This document shows positions 1-6,235 of a stretch of DNA of 8,910 nt, one piece after another. Within the stretch, counting starts at the first letter, position 1; each line of letters opens with the position of its first letter. The stretch comes from Lachnospiraceae bacterium (GTDB lineage: Bacteria; Bacillota; Clostridia; Lachnospirales; Lachnospiraceae). The stretch covers positions 1 through 8,910 of the forward strand of contig VSND01000111.1 of NCBI GenBank assembly GCA_009774145.1, in the 5' to 3' direction. The notes under the pieces were generated by a model. It saw nothing but the letters and a program-made list of their open reading frames with translations, made no database searches and was not told where the DNA came from. The translations under genes and the position numbers were made by a program.

Positions 1-566
1 CTTGAGTATTTATATTCAACATATCTTGCCCTAAAAACATGTAACCCCAAAATTTCAGTTCCCATAAAAACTATTGAAAGAACTGTATAAAAAAACATAT
101 GTATATTCATGCATATACTGAAAAAAAGCATATTATAGATAATGCCCGGCGCCCAAATAAGATATTTTTCTTTCTTGTTTCCAATGATTCTTTTTCTAAT
201 AAAAAAACGTCTTGATACAAATACCATTGAGAGAACTGTCAGAAGCAGCATTAAACCCAACATCACTATAAATGTCACACAATAAGACAATTCTAATATA
301 ACAAAAATCGCTTGTGCTATCACCATTATAAATAATGCAAAAAAAGAAGGAACCAATTCAAAAAGCATAACCAATGGATAAAATAAATCTCCCTCTCCTT
401 TACAGCACAAATCCCATACATTTGTATTTCTAATGTTTCGAACTATTTTCCAAATACCTGCAACAACTGGAATGATTATTGTTGCCACAAAAGCCACACA
501 ACAGGTATAAAAATAATTTGGATCCATTCCTATGGCCTCCCTTGCATTATCCAAAACACTTAACAT
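1..566 (-). CDS. Multi-pass membrane protein, unrecognised family (3' end outside window)
   Basis: I read 188 codons from the ATG at 566 to the window edge without a stop; the true C-terminus lies outside. The start is supported by AGGAG seven bases upstream. The protein is strongly hydrophobic, with probable membrane segments near residues 19-42, 62-92, 96-117 and 138-175. Short basic stretches separate some of them, for example SRRFFIRKRIIGNKKEK around 118-134, which would face the cytoplasm by the positive-inside rule. I see no enzymatic motif and do not recognise the family; a small integral membrane protein of unknown role is all that can be said. Base composition is much more AT-rich than the capsid genes (18 G/C in bases 1-60 against 41 in 1381-1440), and a separate promoter-like sequence sits just upstream. 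It is therefore probably not part of the phage late operon and may be host sequence or a morons-type cargo gene. Confidence 0.75.
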   Translation of the reverse strand, partial: MLSVLDNAREAIGMDPNYFYTCCVAFVATIIIPVVAGIWKIVRNIRNTNVWDLCCKGEGDLFYPLVMLFELVPSFFALFIMVIAQAIFVILELSYCVTFIVMLGLMLLLTVLSMVFVSRRFFIRKRIIGNKKEKYLIWAPGIIYNMLFFSICMNIHMFFYTVLSIVFMGTEILGLHVFRARYVEYKYS

Positions 567-587
567 AAAACCTCTCCTTTCATCGAC

Positions 588-616
588 ATTATACGACAAA
601 AGAAGAACGAATGAAA
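588..616 (-). promoter_or_regulatory. Candidate sigma-A promoter for the membrane protein gene
   Basis: On the minus strand a perfect TATAAT lies at 593-588, about 22 bases before the ATG at 566. This leaves a short 5' leader that still holds the AGGAG ribosome binding site. With a 17-base spacer the -35 hexamer would be TTTCAT at 616-611, a weak match to TTGACA, and there is no extended -10 TG. The perfect -10 and its position between two genes of different base composition make a promoter plausible. The call rests mostly on the -10 box. Confidence 0.45.
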
Positions 617-620
617 GCCT

Positions 621-833
621 TTATTCCACGATTTCCCAGTTTTCTGCAAACAGTTCAATCATGGTCTCTTTCCACGGCACACGCCCAAACCGGCTCTCTA
701 CATACAGATAAGGAGCCGTCATCTTGCTGTTCTCATCCGGGAACTGTGCTCTGATAACAACATCCTCTTTCCACTGCGGTAATCTCATGCCTTTTCCCTG
801 TTTTACCTGATCCAATGCCTGTCCAAAATTCAT
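621..833 (-). CDS. DUF2829 / Tad2-like protein (possible Thoeris anti-defence protein)
   Basis: This 70-aa protein starts MNFGQAL and ends FAENWEIVE, with QGKGMRLPQWKED at about 12-24 and APYLYVESRFGRVPW at 40-54. That order (MNFGxAL, a Lys-rich turn with a conserved Trp, a tyrosine strand leading into VPW, and a terminal WEIVE) is the signature I know for DUF2829. Phage members of this family include Tad2, which blocks Thoeris immunity by sequestering the cyclic ADP-ribose-type signal made by ThsB. The ATG at 833 is chosen because AGAGG stands eight bases upstream and family members begin at MNFG; an in-frame TTG at 884 would add 17 residues without family support. It is the last gene of the head operon, 96 bases after the connector. 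The family assignment is fairly firm; anti-Thoeris activity is inferred, since not all DUF2829 proteins have been tested. Confidence 0.75.
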   Translation of the reverse strand: MNFGQALDQVKQGKGMRLPQWKEDVVIRAQFPDENSKMTAPYLYVESRFGRVPWKETMIELFAENWEIVE

Positions 834-929
834 CCTGAATACCTCTCTTTTCATTATTATCAGCATCCTGCCCACCGCCGCCAATGGATGCCGCCCTGCG
901 GTTATTCACCACGCACAGACTACTATGTC
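834..929 (-). other. Untranslated junction between connector and Tad2-like genes
   Basis: This 96-base spacer is unusually long for an operon whose other head genes mostly abut or overlap. It contains the AGAGG ribosome binding site for the Tad2-like gene and no recognisable hairpin. One frame, continuing into the gene out of phase, reads a Gly-rich stretch like RRAASIGGGGQDADNNE, which resembles the flexible tail of a structural protein. It could be the remnant of a deleted head or tail gene, but the stretch is too short to prove this. Confidence 0.3.
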
Positions 930-1259
930 TCATATCGTTCCGCAAAAGGCAACCACACCATTCAGACATTCCCTCCGCTCCTTCCAGACACGGCTGGTTC
1001 CGTTCTCGGAATGGCTGGTCTGCCCTTCTGCGCCTGCCTGATTAAAGTCATACAGAGCCAGTTCCCGGATATTGGAATAGAAATTCTCCATATCCCGGTC
1101 AATGAACTCCTGAGTATGACCGCTCTGATAATTCCTGGTCCGCTTCACTTCCCTGTATGCGTTCCGAACTTTAGAGGACAGAACCGCAAGATCAGAATCT
1201 TCTGCGAGACCTAATTCAGTTGTCAAATCTTCCAGAATCTCATTCACAAGCGGTTCCAT
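930..1259 (-). CDS. Phage head-tail connector protein (gp6-like)
   Basis: This 109-aa protein is predicted to be mostly helical. Its centre, DMENFYSNIRELALYDFNQ at about 56-74, followed by GAEGQTSHSENG and a C-terminal LNGVV, matches the short gp6-like (Phage_connect_1) adaptors that form a ring beneath the portal and link the filled head to the tail. Such proteins are normally encoded directly after the major capsid protein, as here: the capsid stop codon is 16 bases before this ATG, and the spacer carries AGGAAGGGG. The C-terminus contains CGTI then stop, and the protein looks full length. The expected next genes (head closure, tail completion, tail tube) do not follow. Confidence 0.75.
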   Translation of the reverse strand: MEPLVNEILEDLTTELGLAEDSDLAVLSSKVRNAYREVKRTRNYQSGHTQEFIDRDMENFYSNIRELALYDFNQAGAEGQTSHSENGTSRVWKERRECLNGVVAFCGTI

Positions 1260-1275
1260 ACCTCAATCCCCTTCC

Positions 1276-2391
1276 TTACGATTTTGCCGATGCGCCCCCG
1301 GTACCGCTCTTAGTATCTGCCGTTTCCGACTGGGCACTGGCAGCGCCTGTCCCGATAAAGGTAATCGTCGCAATTATCATGCCCTCCGGAACCGGCAGGA
1401 CCGGCACGAACAGACCGGACGCTTTCGTCCATGTGGCGACCGGATCGGGCGTATCCCACTGGGTGATCGTCACGAACTGTTTTGCGGATTTCTTTGTCCA
1501 CGGACCGTAGGACAGTTCCTCCGGAGTCACACCCCACAGGCCAGTACCCAGTTTACCACTGGGACCAGCGACATACATGGTGAACTTATCCTCCGGGAAG
1601 AATCTGGTAGATTTCCGCTTCAGCGTGCCGTCCTCCTGCTTTTCCAGCGTTGCATATACGTCCTCATCCGTCTCGATGGTAAAGCCAAACATCTGCTGCA
1701 TCAGATTGTTCACCTGCGCCACAGACACGAACGTGCCAACCCCAAGGGCGCTGTTGATCGCAGTCTGGATGCCTTTATTCTTCTGCATATAACTGAGAAT
1801 CTTATCAGAAGTCTGGGCTCTGGTAATCGTCTGCCCATTCTTCTTTGCAATTTTCTTCCAGCCATCCAGATCCCCAAGGATATCATGCTCCGGATCTGCC
1901 CAGTCAGCAGTCACGAAGTTCTCCTTCGGCACACCCAGGTCAATGTTTATGGAAAGTTTATTCTCATTGATGATCAGCTTTCCGGTGGACATCACGCCCT
2001 GCTTCATCAACTCTGCTCTGGTCACAACGGAATCCGCCAGCCGCCCCATATCATCATAAATGAAGGCTTTCAGCCCGGTCTCATCCACGCCGTTCTTCTC
2101 ATACATCTGCGTCTTTTCCGACTGGTTGATCTTCTCCTTGATGAAGAATTTTTCAACGGATACCTTCTCCAGCATCAGCCGGGTGCCGATTGCCGCCTCG
2201 GTGTCCAGCGCATGAACCATTGCTGCCGTCGGCAGATTAGACCCCTGGGAAAGCCGGAAATACTCCGCCTCCAGATGCTGCGTCTTCACGTCCGGAAACG
2301 TGACATTTCCTCTGTATGGCCTATTCACAGAGTAATTCTGCGAATAGACCAGCCTGTCTTTATTTTTAATCAGTTCTAAAATCTCCGGCAT
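1276..2391 (-). CDS. Major capsid protein (lambda gpE / Phage_cap_E family)
   Basis: The 371-aa protein forms the icosahedral shell. Its pattern follows the lambda gpE-type capsid family. An N-terminal arm with a target motif (VNRPYRGNVTFPDV, 22-35) leads into a long helix; RAELMKQGVMSTGKLII lies at 125-141, LSINIDLGVP at 146-155 and DWADPEHDILGDLDGW at 163-178. The protein ends with QWDTPDPVATWTKASG and PVLP near 311-334. The last 25 residues or so are a low-complexity Ala/Gly/Ser/Thr tail. The start at 2391 has GGAGG at 2405-2401, spacing 9, the strongest ribosome site in the module, as suits the most abundant structural protein. It lies directly between the decoration-like gene and the connector. 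The family usually pairs with a scaffold and a small decoration protein, both encoded just upstream. Confidence 0.9.
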   Translation of the reverse strand: MPEILELIKNKDRLVYSQNYSVNRPYRGNVTFPDVKTQHLEAEYFRLSQGSNLPTAAMVHALDTEAAIGTRLMLEKVSVEKFFIKEKINQSEKTQMYEKNGVDETGLKAFIYDDMGRLADSVVTRAELMKQGVMSTGKLIINENKLSINIDLGVPKENFVTADWADPEHDILGDLDGWKKIAKKNGQTITRAQTSDKILSYMQKNKGIQTAINSALGVGTFVSVAQVNNLMQQMFGFTIETDEDVYATLEKQEDGTLKRKSTRFFPEDKFTMYVAGPSGKLGTGLWGVTPEELSYGPWTKKSAKQFVTITQWDTPDPVATWTKASGLFVPVLPVPEGMIIATITFIGTGAASAQSETADTKSGTGGASAKS

Positions 2392-2410
2392 CTCTTTTGC
2401 CCTCCTTTAC

Positions 2411-2734
2411 TCATACAAAGATAAAACCGCGCTTTTCCAGCGCCGTTTTCGCCTCCTCCGCCAGCGTAACAGGAAGGTTCTCTTCGATGATCCTTCCAGC
2501 CACAATGACAGAGCCCGGTCTTTTCTCATCATCAGTTATATCGATTGTCTCAAACACAAGCCCCTCTACATTTGCATCATTGCTGGGAAACGGCGTACCG
2601 CCGACCACGATTTTCCGGTTATCCTGATCCTTCCCCATGCTCTGCGGAATTTCCCGTGTCTTCCTTACCAGACCGACTTCACTGTCAATGAAATTCAGTC
2701 TTTCATAGGTTCTTTCTACTTTATGGAATGCCAT
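2411..2734 (-). CDS. Phage head decoration-like / small capsid-associated protein
   Basis: This 107-aa protein has the core KIVVGGTPFPSNDANVEGLV (about 41-60), then a strand region with GSVIVAGRIIEENLPV and a C-terminal helix and strand ending EKRGFIFV. The pattern of 'pre-set value, then PSNDA, then VEGLVF, then VxGxIxxxNLP' is typical of small beta-rich proteins encoded between scaffold and major capsid genes. They are thought to bind the outside of the expanded shell, like the lambda gpD role. Two ATGs stand in tandem; I chose the second (2734) because GGAGG at 2746-2742 is seven bases from it but only four from the first. The first ATG overlaps the scaffold stop codon by one base, so translation is likely coupled. 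The decoration role is inferred from position and sequence style. Confidence 0.6.
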   Translation of the reverse strand: MAFHKVERTYERLNFIDSEVGLVRKTREIPQSMGKDQDNRKIVVGGTPFPSNDANVEGLVFETIDITDDEKRPGSVIVAGRIIEENLPVTLAEEAKTALEKRGFIFV

Positions 2735-2736
2735 CA

Positions 2737-3297
2737 TTACACCTCCGTCACATACTGTGCATTGTACTGCTGTGCAAACTGGGCAGCATCAGACTCATCC
2801 TCGTCCTCATCATCCGGATTGCCTCCGCCGCCTCCATTGTCTCCCGGTTTCTTTGTGCCGTCCATGAGTTCCTCTTTGGTCTTCTGGACAGCAACCTCTT
2901 TCTGCTTTGCCAGCATAGTTGCAAGGCTGGTTGCCAGTGCTTTGGATGCATCTGCATCCTCTGATACCAGACCATCGATCAGATCTTTGTAATCTTCCTC
3001 TGTCAGACCGGCGCCGACCAGAATCTTTTCCACATCCAGACGATTCAATTTCCTCTGAAAATCCGCCTTGGTCGCCTCTGCCTCTGCCAGAGTCTTCTGG
3101 ATTTTCTCTTCATCGCTTAACCCGGCCTCTTGCAGTTTCTTATATGCCGCCGAATCCGCCTGCAGCTGCTTCAGGACTTTCGGCTCCACATTGTTTTTCT
3201 TGGCCGCTGTCAGATCATTTCCGTTGATATCCAGAAGCGCTGAGATCTGTTCATCCGTCGCATCCGGAAACTGCTTCTTAATATCTTCTCTTGTCAT
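2737..3297 (-). CDS. Phage scaffolding protein (GP20-like minor structural family)
   Basis: A 186-aa acidic, almost wholly helical protein that would act as the internal template for capsid assembly and leave before packaging. The N-terminus (DIKKQFPDATDEQISALLDI, 5-24) reads as a small helical domain. A long Lys/Glu/Ala/Gln-rich coiled-coil region follows (about 35-90), then VEKILVGAGLTEEDYKDLID around 89-108. A linker of GGGGG and an acidic DDEDEDE run (about 155-168) leads to a terminal DAAQFAQQYNAQY helix, of the kind that contacts the capsid protein. The start at 3297 has GGAG nine bases upstream within AAAGGAG; the in-frame ATG at 3324 has no ribosome site. No protease gene is present nearby, consistent with a scaffold released intact as in SPP1. 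Confidence 0.82.
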   Translation of the reverse strand: MTREDIKKQFPDATDEQISALLDINGNDLTAAKKNNVEPKVLKQLQADSAAYKKLQEAGLSDEEKIQKTLAEAEATKADFQRKLNRLDVEKILVGAGLTEEDYKDLIDGLVSEDADASKALATSLATMLAKQKEVAVQKTKEELMDGTKKPGDNGGGGGNPDDEDEDESDAAQFAQQYNAQYVTEV

Positions 3298-3389
3298 TTT
3301 CTTTATCTCCTTTTCTCGAAACATACACTTTTTTCACACGGTGCGCTCCGCATAGTTTCGTAAAAATCACACTACTCTCAAACTGCCGT
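3298..3389 (-). other. Intergenic leader before the scaffold gene
   Basis: Ninety-two bases separate the Com-like gene from the scaffold start. Apart from the scaffold ribosome site, I see no open frame with a start signal, no convincing promoter, and only a very short imperfect palindrome around 3339-3350. In related head modules a minor head protein gene often stands in this part of the operon; none is here. Confidence 0.4.
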
Positions 3390-3608
3390 CTAACGCTCTG
3401 ACCTGCTCCAGTATGTAACTCCACTGGATGTCTTCCTGTCTTTCAGATCAACTCCGACTGGTTTCGGTATGAAGCGATGATCCCCGGTATCTGTATCAAA
3501 TACATTCGTCCCCCCACAGCCGACCTTTGGACATTTTACACTGCCTTTTCCCCCAAATCTTCCCAGGAGCCGCCCGCAGCCCCTGCATCTTACCTCAATC
3601 AATCCCAT
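3390..3608 (-). CDS. Com-like small zinc-finger protein
   Basis: This 72-aa protein has four cysteines spaced CRGC (8-11) and CPKVGC (26-31), separated by a GRLLGRFGGKGSVK stretch. The arrangement is that of the phage Mu Com-type treble-clef or knuckle zinc fingers: 'I-x-x-C-x-x-C-x-x-L-L' followed by 'K-C-P-x-C'. Mu Com activates translation of mom mRNA, but homologues are widespread in phage head operons where no mom gene exists and their role there is unknown. The basic C-terminal part, up to WSRSER, could bind nucleic acid. The ATG at 3608 lies inside the 3' end of the portal gene, a 14-base overlap with AAAGG just upstream, so the two are probably translationally coupled. A GTG three bases earlier is an alternative start. 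Confidence 0.65.
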   Translation of the reverse strand: MGLIEVRCRGCGRLLGRFGGKGSVKCPKVGCGGTNVFDTDTGDHRFIPKPVGVDLKDRKTSSGVTYWSRSER

Positions 3609-5085
3609 CACCGCCTTTATTTTCCTCAGATTTCAGTTCCAGTTGACGCGCCTGTTCTGCTTCCAGTTCTTTCTGTTTCTCCGCCGCTGTCTGATACAAG
3701 ACCTCCAAATAAGGCTGAGACTGAACATACACCTTGTCCGGGTCTCCCCAGAGATCACATGTATGGATGGCAATCTTGGGGTGAATACCTCTCTGGAGCA
3801 AATAAGTAAGCGCCTGGGCCTTTACCAGCATATTGTCCGTCTTATTGCGGGTGATCTTGATATCAATATCCGCAATCGTCAGCTCCAGAGCGATCTGCTG
3901 TTTCGTCTTCAGGATATTCAGGACAATTTTCAAAAACTCCCGTTCTGACCGCTTTGTCACCGGTTCGTCGATTTTCGCCCGCTGTTCCGCAAAATCCCAA
4001 CCATTCCGAAGATATACCGCCTGACCAGTATCCCCGCCGGTATTCTGCTCCCGGCCGGGCATCCCCTCAATGATGAGCATGTTTTTATACATGTCATCCT
4101 TCAAGGTCTGCGTCTCCTGCTGATTCAATTCGCTGGAAACACTGCTCACGTCCGCTGGCATGGAAGGATTGACCGTTTTCACACTTAATGCGCCGATCTT
4201 GCACATCTTCAGGAAAGTCTTTTCATCGATCTCGCAATTGACAAACTTTATAAACGCCTGCACAAACTGCTCAATACCATCCACCCGGTTTGACTGCACC
4301 TTATTGATTCCGTCCAACATGGTGATGACAATTTCCACATCTGACAGGCGCCTGGGATTGTTCGGAAACTCCACCAGAAGGATTCTTCCATGACCATTGA
4401 CTGAAGATTCCTCATCAATCACTTCATTGTCCCGGATGCAATACACATAGGACTTTGTAGTACAGTAGTAGACTGTCCTGTCCTTATCGTCCTTCTGGAT
4501 CGACACGGACATAAGCGGCGGATTCCCCTTTGCCAATGAATAAATGATGAAATTATACCGTGGGTCTGGCGAACAGATATCAAAACCAGGCTCCCCTTCT
4601 TCAATCTCATCCCTCCGGCAGCTCCATGTCTCCCGGTATGAGGTCCCGCAGGTACTCTGCCAGTCACCCAGCACCACATCATGATAATCTTTGTTCCGGG
4701 TTTTCATGTAATTGTTCAGCCGGTCGATCTCTTCAGTCTTTCCAGATGTATCCTTAACACTGGTATATTGAATGGGCTCCCCATAATTCTGGGCTGTCAT
4801 GAAACGGGTGATCTCCAACGCATGATTCTCAACAATATCATTCTTAATTTCCGGCCGGACATCCTTCACCCGATACAGGATCGGCTGGTCTCCGGAAACA
4901 TAGTGATATAGATAATCAGTCTCCCGGCGATTCTGGTTGTGAGTCGGAAGCGCTTTATTCAGTTCCTCAATGGCCTGTTCCGCCGTCATGATCTTTGACC
5001 GTCCGCTGATAATCATTTTTCGGCCATAATGACCTTTGCACACCTCATGGAATGATTTTCGATTTTCATGCCATAGAGAATCCAT
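3595..5085 (-). CDS. Phage portal protein (SPP1 gp6-type)
   Basis: This 496-aa protein forms the dodecameric ring at one capsid vertex through which DNA is packaged and ejected. It has the SPP1-type pattern: DYLYHYVSGDQPILYR (57-72), then VRPEIKNDIVENHA (76-89), and EIDRLNNYM with GDWQSTCGTSYR in the wing. Further on come TGQAVYLRNGW at 353-363 (tunnel loop and stem region) and ITRNKTDNMLVKAQAL at 411-426. A Gln/Glu-rich helix closes the C-terminus. Length is close to SPP1 gp6 (about 500 aa), so it appears complete. The ATG at 5085 is chosen because GGAAAGGAAG precedes it and the residues from MDSLWHENRKSFHEV onward look family-like. An in-frame ATG at 5166 would add 27 residues encoded across a hairpin. 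The SPP1 gp7/Mu gpF-type minor head gene that usually follows portal is absent. Confidence 0.9.
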   Translation of the reverse strand: MDSLWHENRKSFHEVCKGHYGRKMIISGRSKIMTAEQAIEELNKALPTHNQNRRETDYLYHYVSGDQPILYRVKDVRPEIKNDIVENHALEITRFMTAQNYGEPIQYTSVKDTSGKTEEIDRLNNYMKTRNKDYHDVVLGDWQSTCGTSYRETWSCRRDEIEEGEPGFDICSPDPRYNFIIYSLAKGNPPLMSVSIQKDDKDRTVYYCTTKSYVYCIRDNEVIDEESSVNGHGRILLVEFPNNPRRLSDVEIVITMLDGINKVQSNRVDGIEQFVQAFIKFVNCEIDEKTFLKMCKIGALSVKTVNPSMPADVSSVSSELNQQETQTLKDDMYKNMLIIEGMPGREQNTGGDTGQAVYLRNGWDFAEQRAKIDEPVTKRSEREFLKIVLNILKTKQQIALELTIADIDIKITRNKTDNMLVKAQALTYLLQRGIHPKIAIHTCDLWGDPDKVYVQSQPYLEVLYQTAAEKQKELEAEQARQLELKSEENKGGDGID

Positions 5086-5110
5086 CCGTTTCACTTCCTT
5101 TCCTGCATAA

Positions 5111-5145
5111 CAAAAGCACCGGCAATGAATCCTCAAAGTCGGCGC
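5111..5145 (-). terminator. Terminator-like hairpin upstream of the portal gene
   Basis: On the minus strand GCGCCGAC (5145-5138) can pair with GCCGGTGC (5123-5116), with seven of eight positions pairing including one G-T wobble. The loop is 14 bases and is followed at once by TTTTG (5115-5111). This resembles an intrinsic terminator inside the 125-base gap between the 136-aa gene and portal. It may lower expression of the head genes relative to terminase, be a site of late antitermination, or be an RNA processing structure. No convincing promoter was found between it and the portal start. Confidence 0.45.
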
Positions 5146-5210
5146 TCCTGTCCTGTGTTTTTTCATTTTGCGACAATATCATAATATCACGAAAGTATGT
5201 CCTTTTTTTC

Positions 5211-5621
5211 TCACATTTTCTTATTTTGATCCAGAAGGTAGAAAAAATAGCGTCTCATATCATAAAATGCTGCTGTACTGCAGGCCATGCCCTTTATCGT
5301 CTGCAAATATCGAACCGGTTCTTCATAGCACACGGACCTGATAATATACGGATACAAGTCTGCATCCGCCTGAATCGCCGTCTGTTCGATCAGTTCACAT
5401 CTTTTCTGAAGCTCCGCCCGGCGGCGTGCAAGCGCAGATGTCGGATCAGCAATTCCCGAAGAGGACGCCGGCATACCGCTCACACCGGCACTTTTGACAG
5501 TGTCTGTATTGCTTTTCAGTTCCTCCAGCCATTCAGGATACTGTTCACAGAATCCGCAGAGCTCTTTATAGCGCTTATTGCTGATCCCGTATTTATCAAG
5601 CCTCAATTTTCTCTTGTTCAT
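5211..5621 (-). CDS. Unrecognised phage protein with possible C-terminal helix-turn-helix
   Basis: This 136-aa basic protein starts MNKRKLRLDKYGISNKRYKE. It has a helical region with FCEQYPEWLEEL (24-35), a flexible Ser/Gly/Pro segment (about 47-62) and a helix ALARRRAELQKRCELIEQTA (64-83). The C-terminal VRYLQTIKGMACSTAAFYDM followed by RRYFFYLLDQ (103-132) could be a helix-turn-helix recognition unit ending in a strongly aromatic helix. It recalls small regulators of phage late genes (ArpU/RinA-like) and DNA-binding proteins in general, including small terminase subunits. I cannot decide between these. The ATG at 5621 is supported by GGAGG at 5634-5630, spacing 8; an upstream GTG at 5642 is less likely. 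Its place between endonuclease and portal, with no other small-terminase candidate having an obvious DNA-binding fold, leaves terS as an open option. Confidence 0.6.
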   Translation of the reverse strand: MNKRKLRLDKYGISNKRYKELCGFCEQYPEWLEELKSNTDTVKSAGVSGMPASSSGIADPTSALARRRAELQKRCELIEQTAIQADADLYPYIIRSVCYEEPVRYLQTIKGMACSTAAFYDMRRYFFYLLDQNKKM

Positions 5622-5645
5622 TTCATATCCCTCCCTGCTCACACA

Positions 5646-6221
5646 TTACACTCCATAAGATCTTTGATTTGCGCCTCTGCCTTTGGAAGGAGTGCTTATA
5701 GCCCTCTCATAGTCCCATCCCAATTTACGAATCCGGTCATATGCTGTTCTTGGATTTATTCCATTTTCCCGACAGATTTTAGCAAAAGAAACTGTATCTG
5801 TCGGCGTTTCAAAAGCCCGATCCACACTCCATCCATGCGTGATCCGATGATGAATTGTGTCATATTTCAAACCAAGTTCTTTACACCAGAGCATCAAATC
5901 TTTTGACTCACCACGGTAAGTCACTACGATGGACTCTCTTTTGTTATAAGCCTGCTCCGCTCTTGTGATCCATTCACAATTCTCTGGGCAGTAATCTCCA
6001 TTTACATCTTTTCTCTCAATCGTCAGGCCCTGCTCATATCCATGCGAATACGCCCAGTCTGCGAAATAATCAAATCCTTTCAGCCATTCTTCGCAAATCG
6101 TAATGCCTCTACCGCCATAATCTTTGTATCGCTTACTGTTGGCATTGAGGCATCTCTTTTTCATACCATGATAAATATACCAAAGGCTTAGATTATCTTT
6201 TTTGCTATACCGATTTCTCAT
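5646..6221 (-). CDS. HNH-type homing-like endonuclease with tandem C-terminal helix-turn-helix repeats
   Basis: This 191-aa protein carries the phage 'YGGRGITICEEW' motif (35-46), F-x-x-F-x-x-WA (50-57) and GLTIERKDVNGDYCPENCEW at 65-84, ending IT. This is the usual form of a compact HNH-like free-standing endonuclease family often annotated HNH/AP2. The Asn and Trp of 'ENCEW' are present, but the usual catalytic His pair is not obvious, so activity is uncertain. Two similar units follow: LWCKELGLKYDTIHHRI with GWSVDRAFETP (about 111-140) and AKICRENGINPRTAYDRI with GWDYERAISTP (147-178). Each looks like a helix-turn-helix DNA-binding repeat. The start at 6221 is fixed by GGAGG at 6234-6230, spacing 8, 14 bases after the terminase stop; GTG and ATG codons at 6239 and 6236 overlap that stop. 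Its wedging between terminase and the downstream genes suggests an inserted selfish gene. Confidence 0.82.
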   Translation of the reverse strand: MRNRYSKKDNLSLWYIYHGMKKRCLNANSKRYKDYGGRGITICEEWLKGFDYFADWAYSHGYEQGLTIERKDVNGDYCPENCEWITRAEQAYNKRESIVVTYRGESKDLMLWCKELGLKYDTIHHRITHGWSVDRAFETPTDTVSFAKICRENGINPRTAYDRIRKLGWDYERAISTPSKGRGANQRSYGV

Positions 6222-6235
6222 AATACCTGCCTCCA

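Noticed and set aside
600..625. Possible terminator after the Tad2-like gene (AAAGGCTTT)
   Set aside because: The symmetric part has no workable loop and no T tract follows.
733..969. A 78-codon minus-strand frame spanning the connector end and the Tad2-like gene
   Set aside because: It overlaps two better supported genes in another frame and has no proper start site. Only its Gly-rich middle part was kept, as a possible remnant.
1885..2379. A 164-codon plus-strand open frame
   Set aside because: Antisense to the clearly recognisable major capsid protein; the product is His/Leu/Arg-rich with no family pattern.
3339..3350. Short palindrome-like cggtgcgctccg before the scaffold gene
   Set aside because: Only about three base pairs form around the loop and there is no T run, so it is not a terminator or convincing operator.
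5160..5210. Possible promoter (TATTAT-like hexamer) before portal
   Set aside because: At a 17-base spacing the -35 position is only an A run, so there is no usable -35 match.
5052..5906. A 284-codon open frame on the plus strand
   Set aside because: It lies antisense to the start of portal, the 136-aa gene and half of the endonuclease gene, all with strong ribosome sites and recognisable or coding-like proteins. Its product is rich in Ser/Ile/Phe/Arg with no domain, as expected of an antisense shadow.
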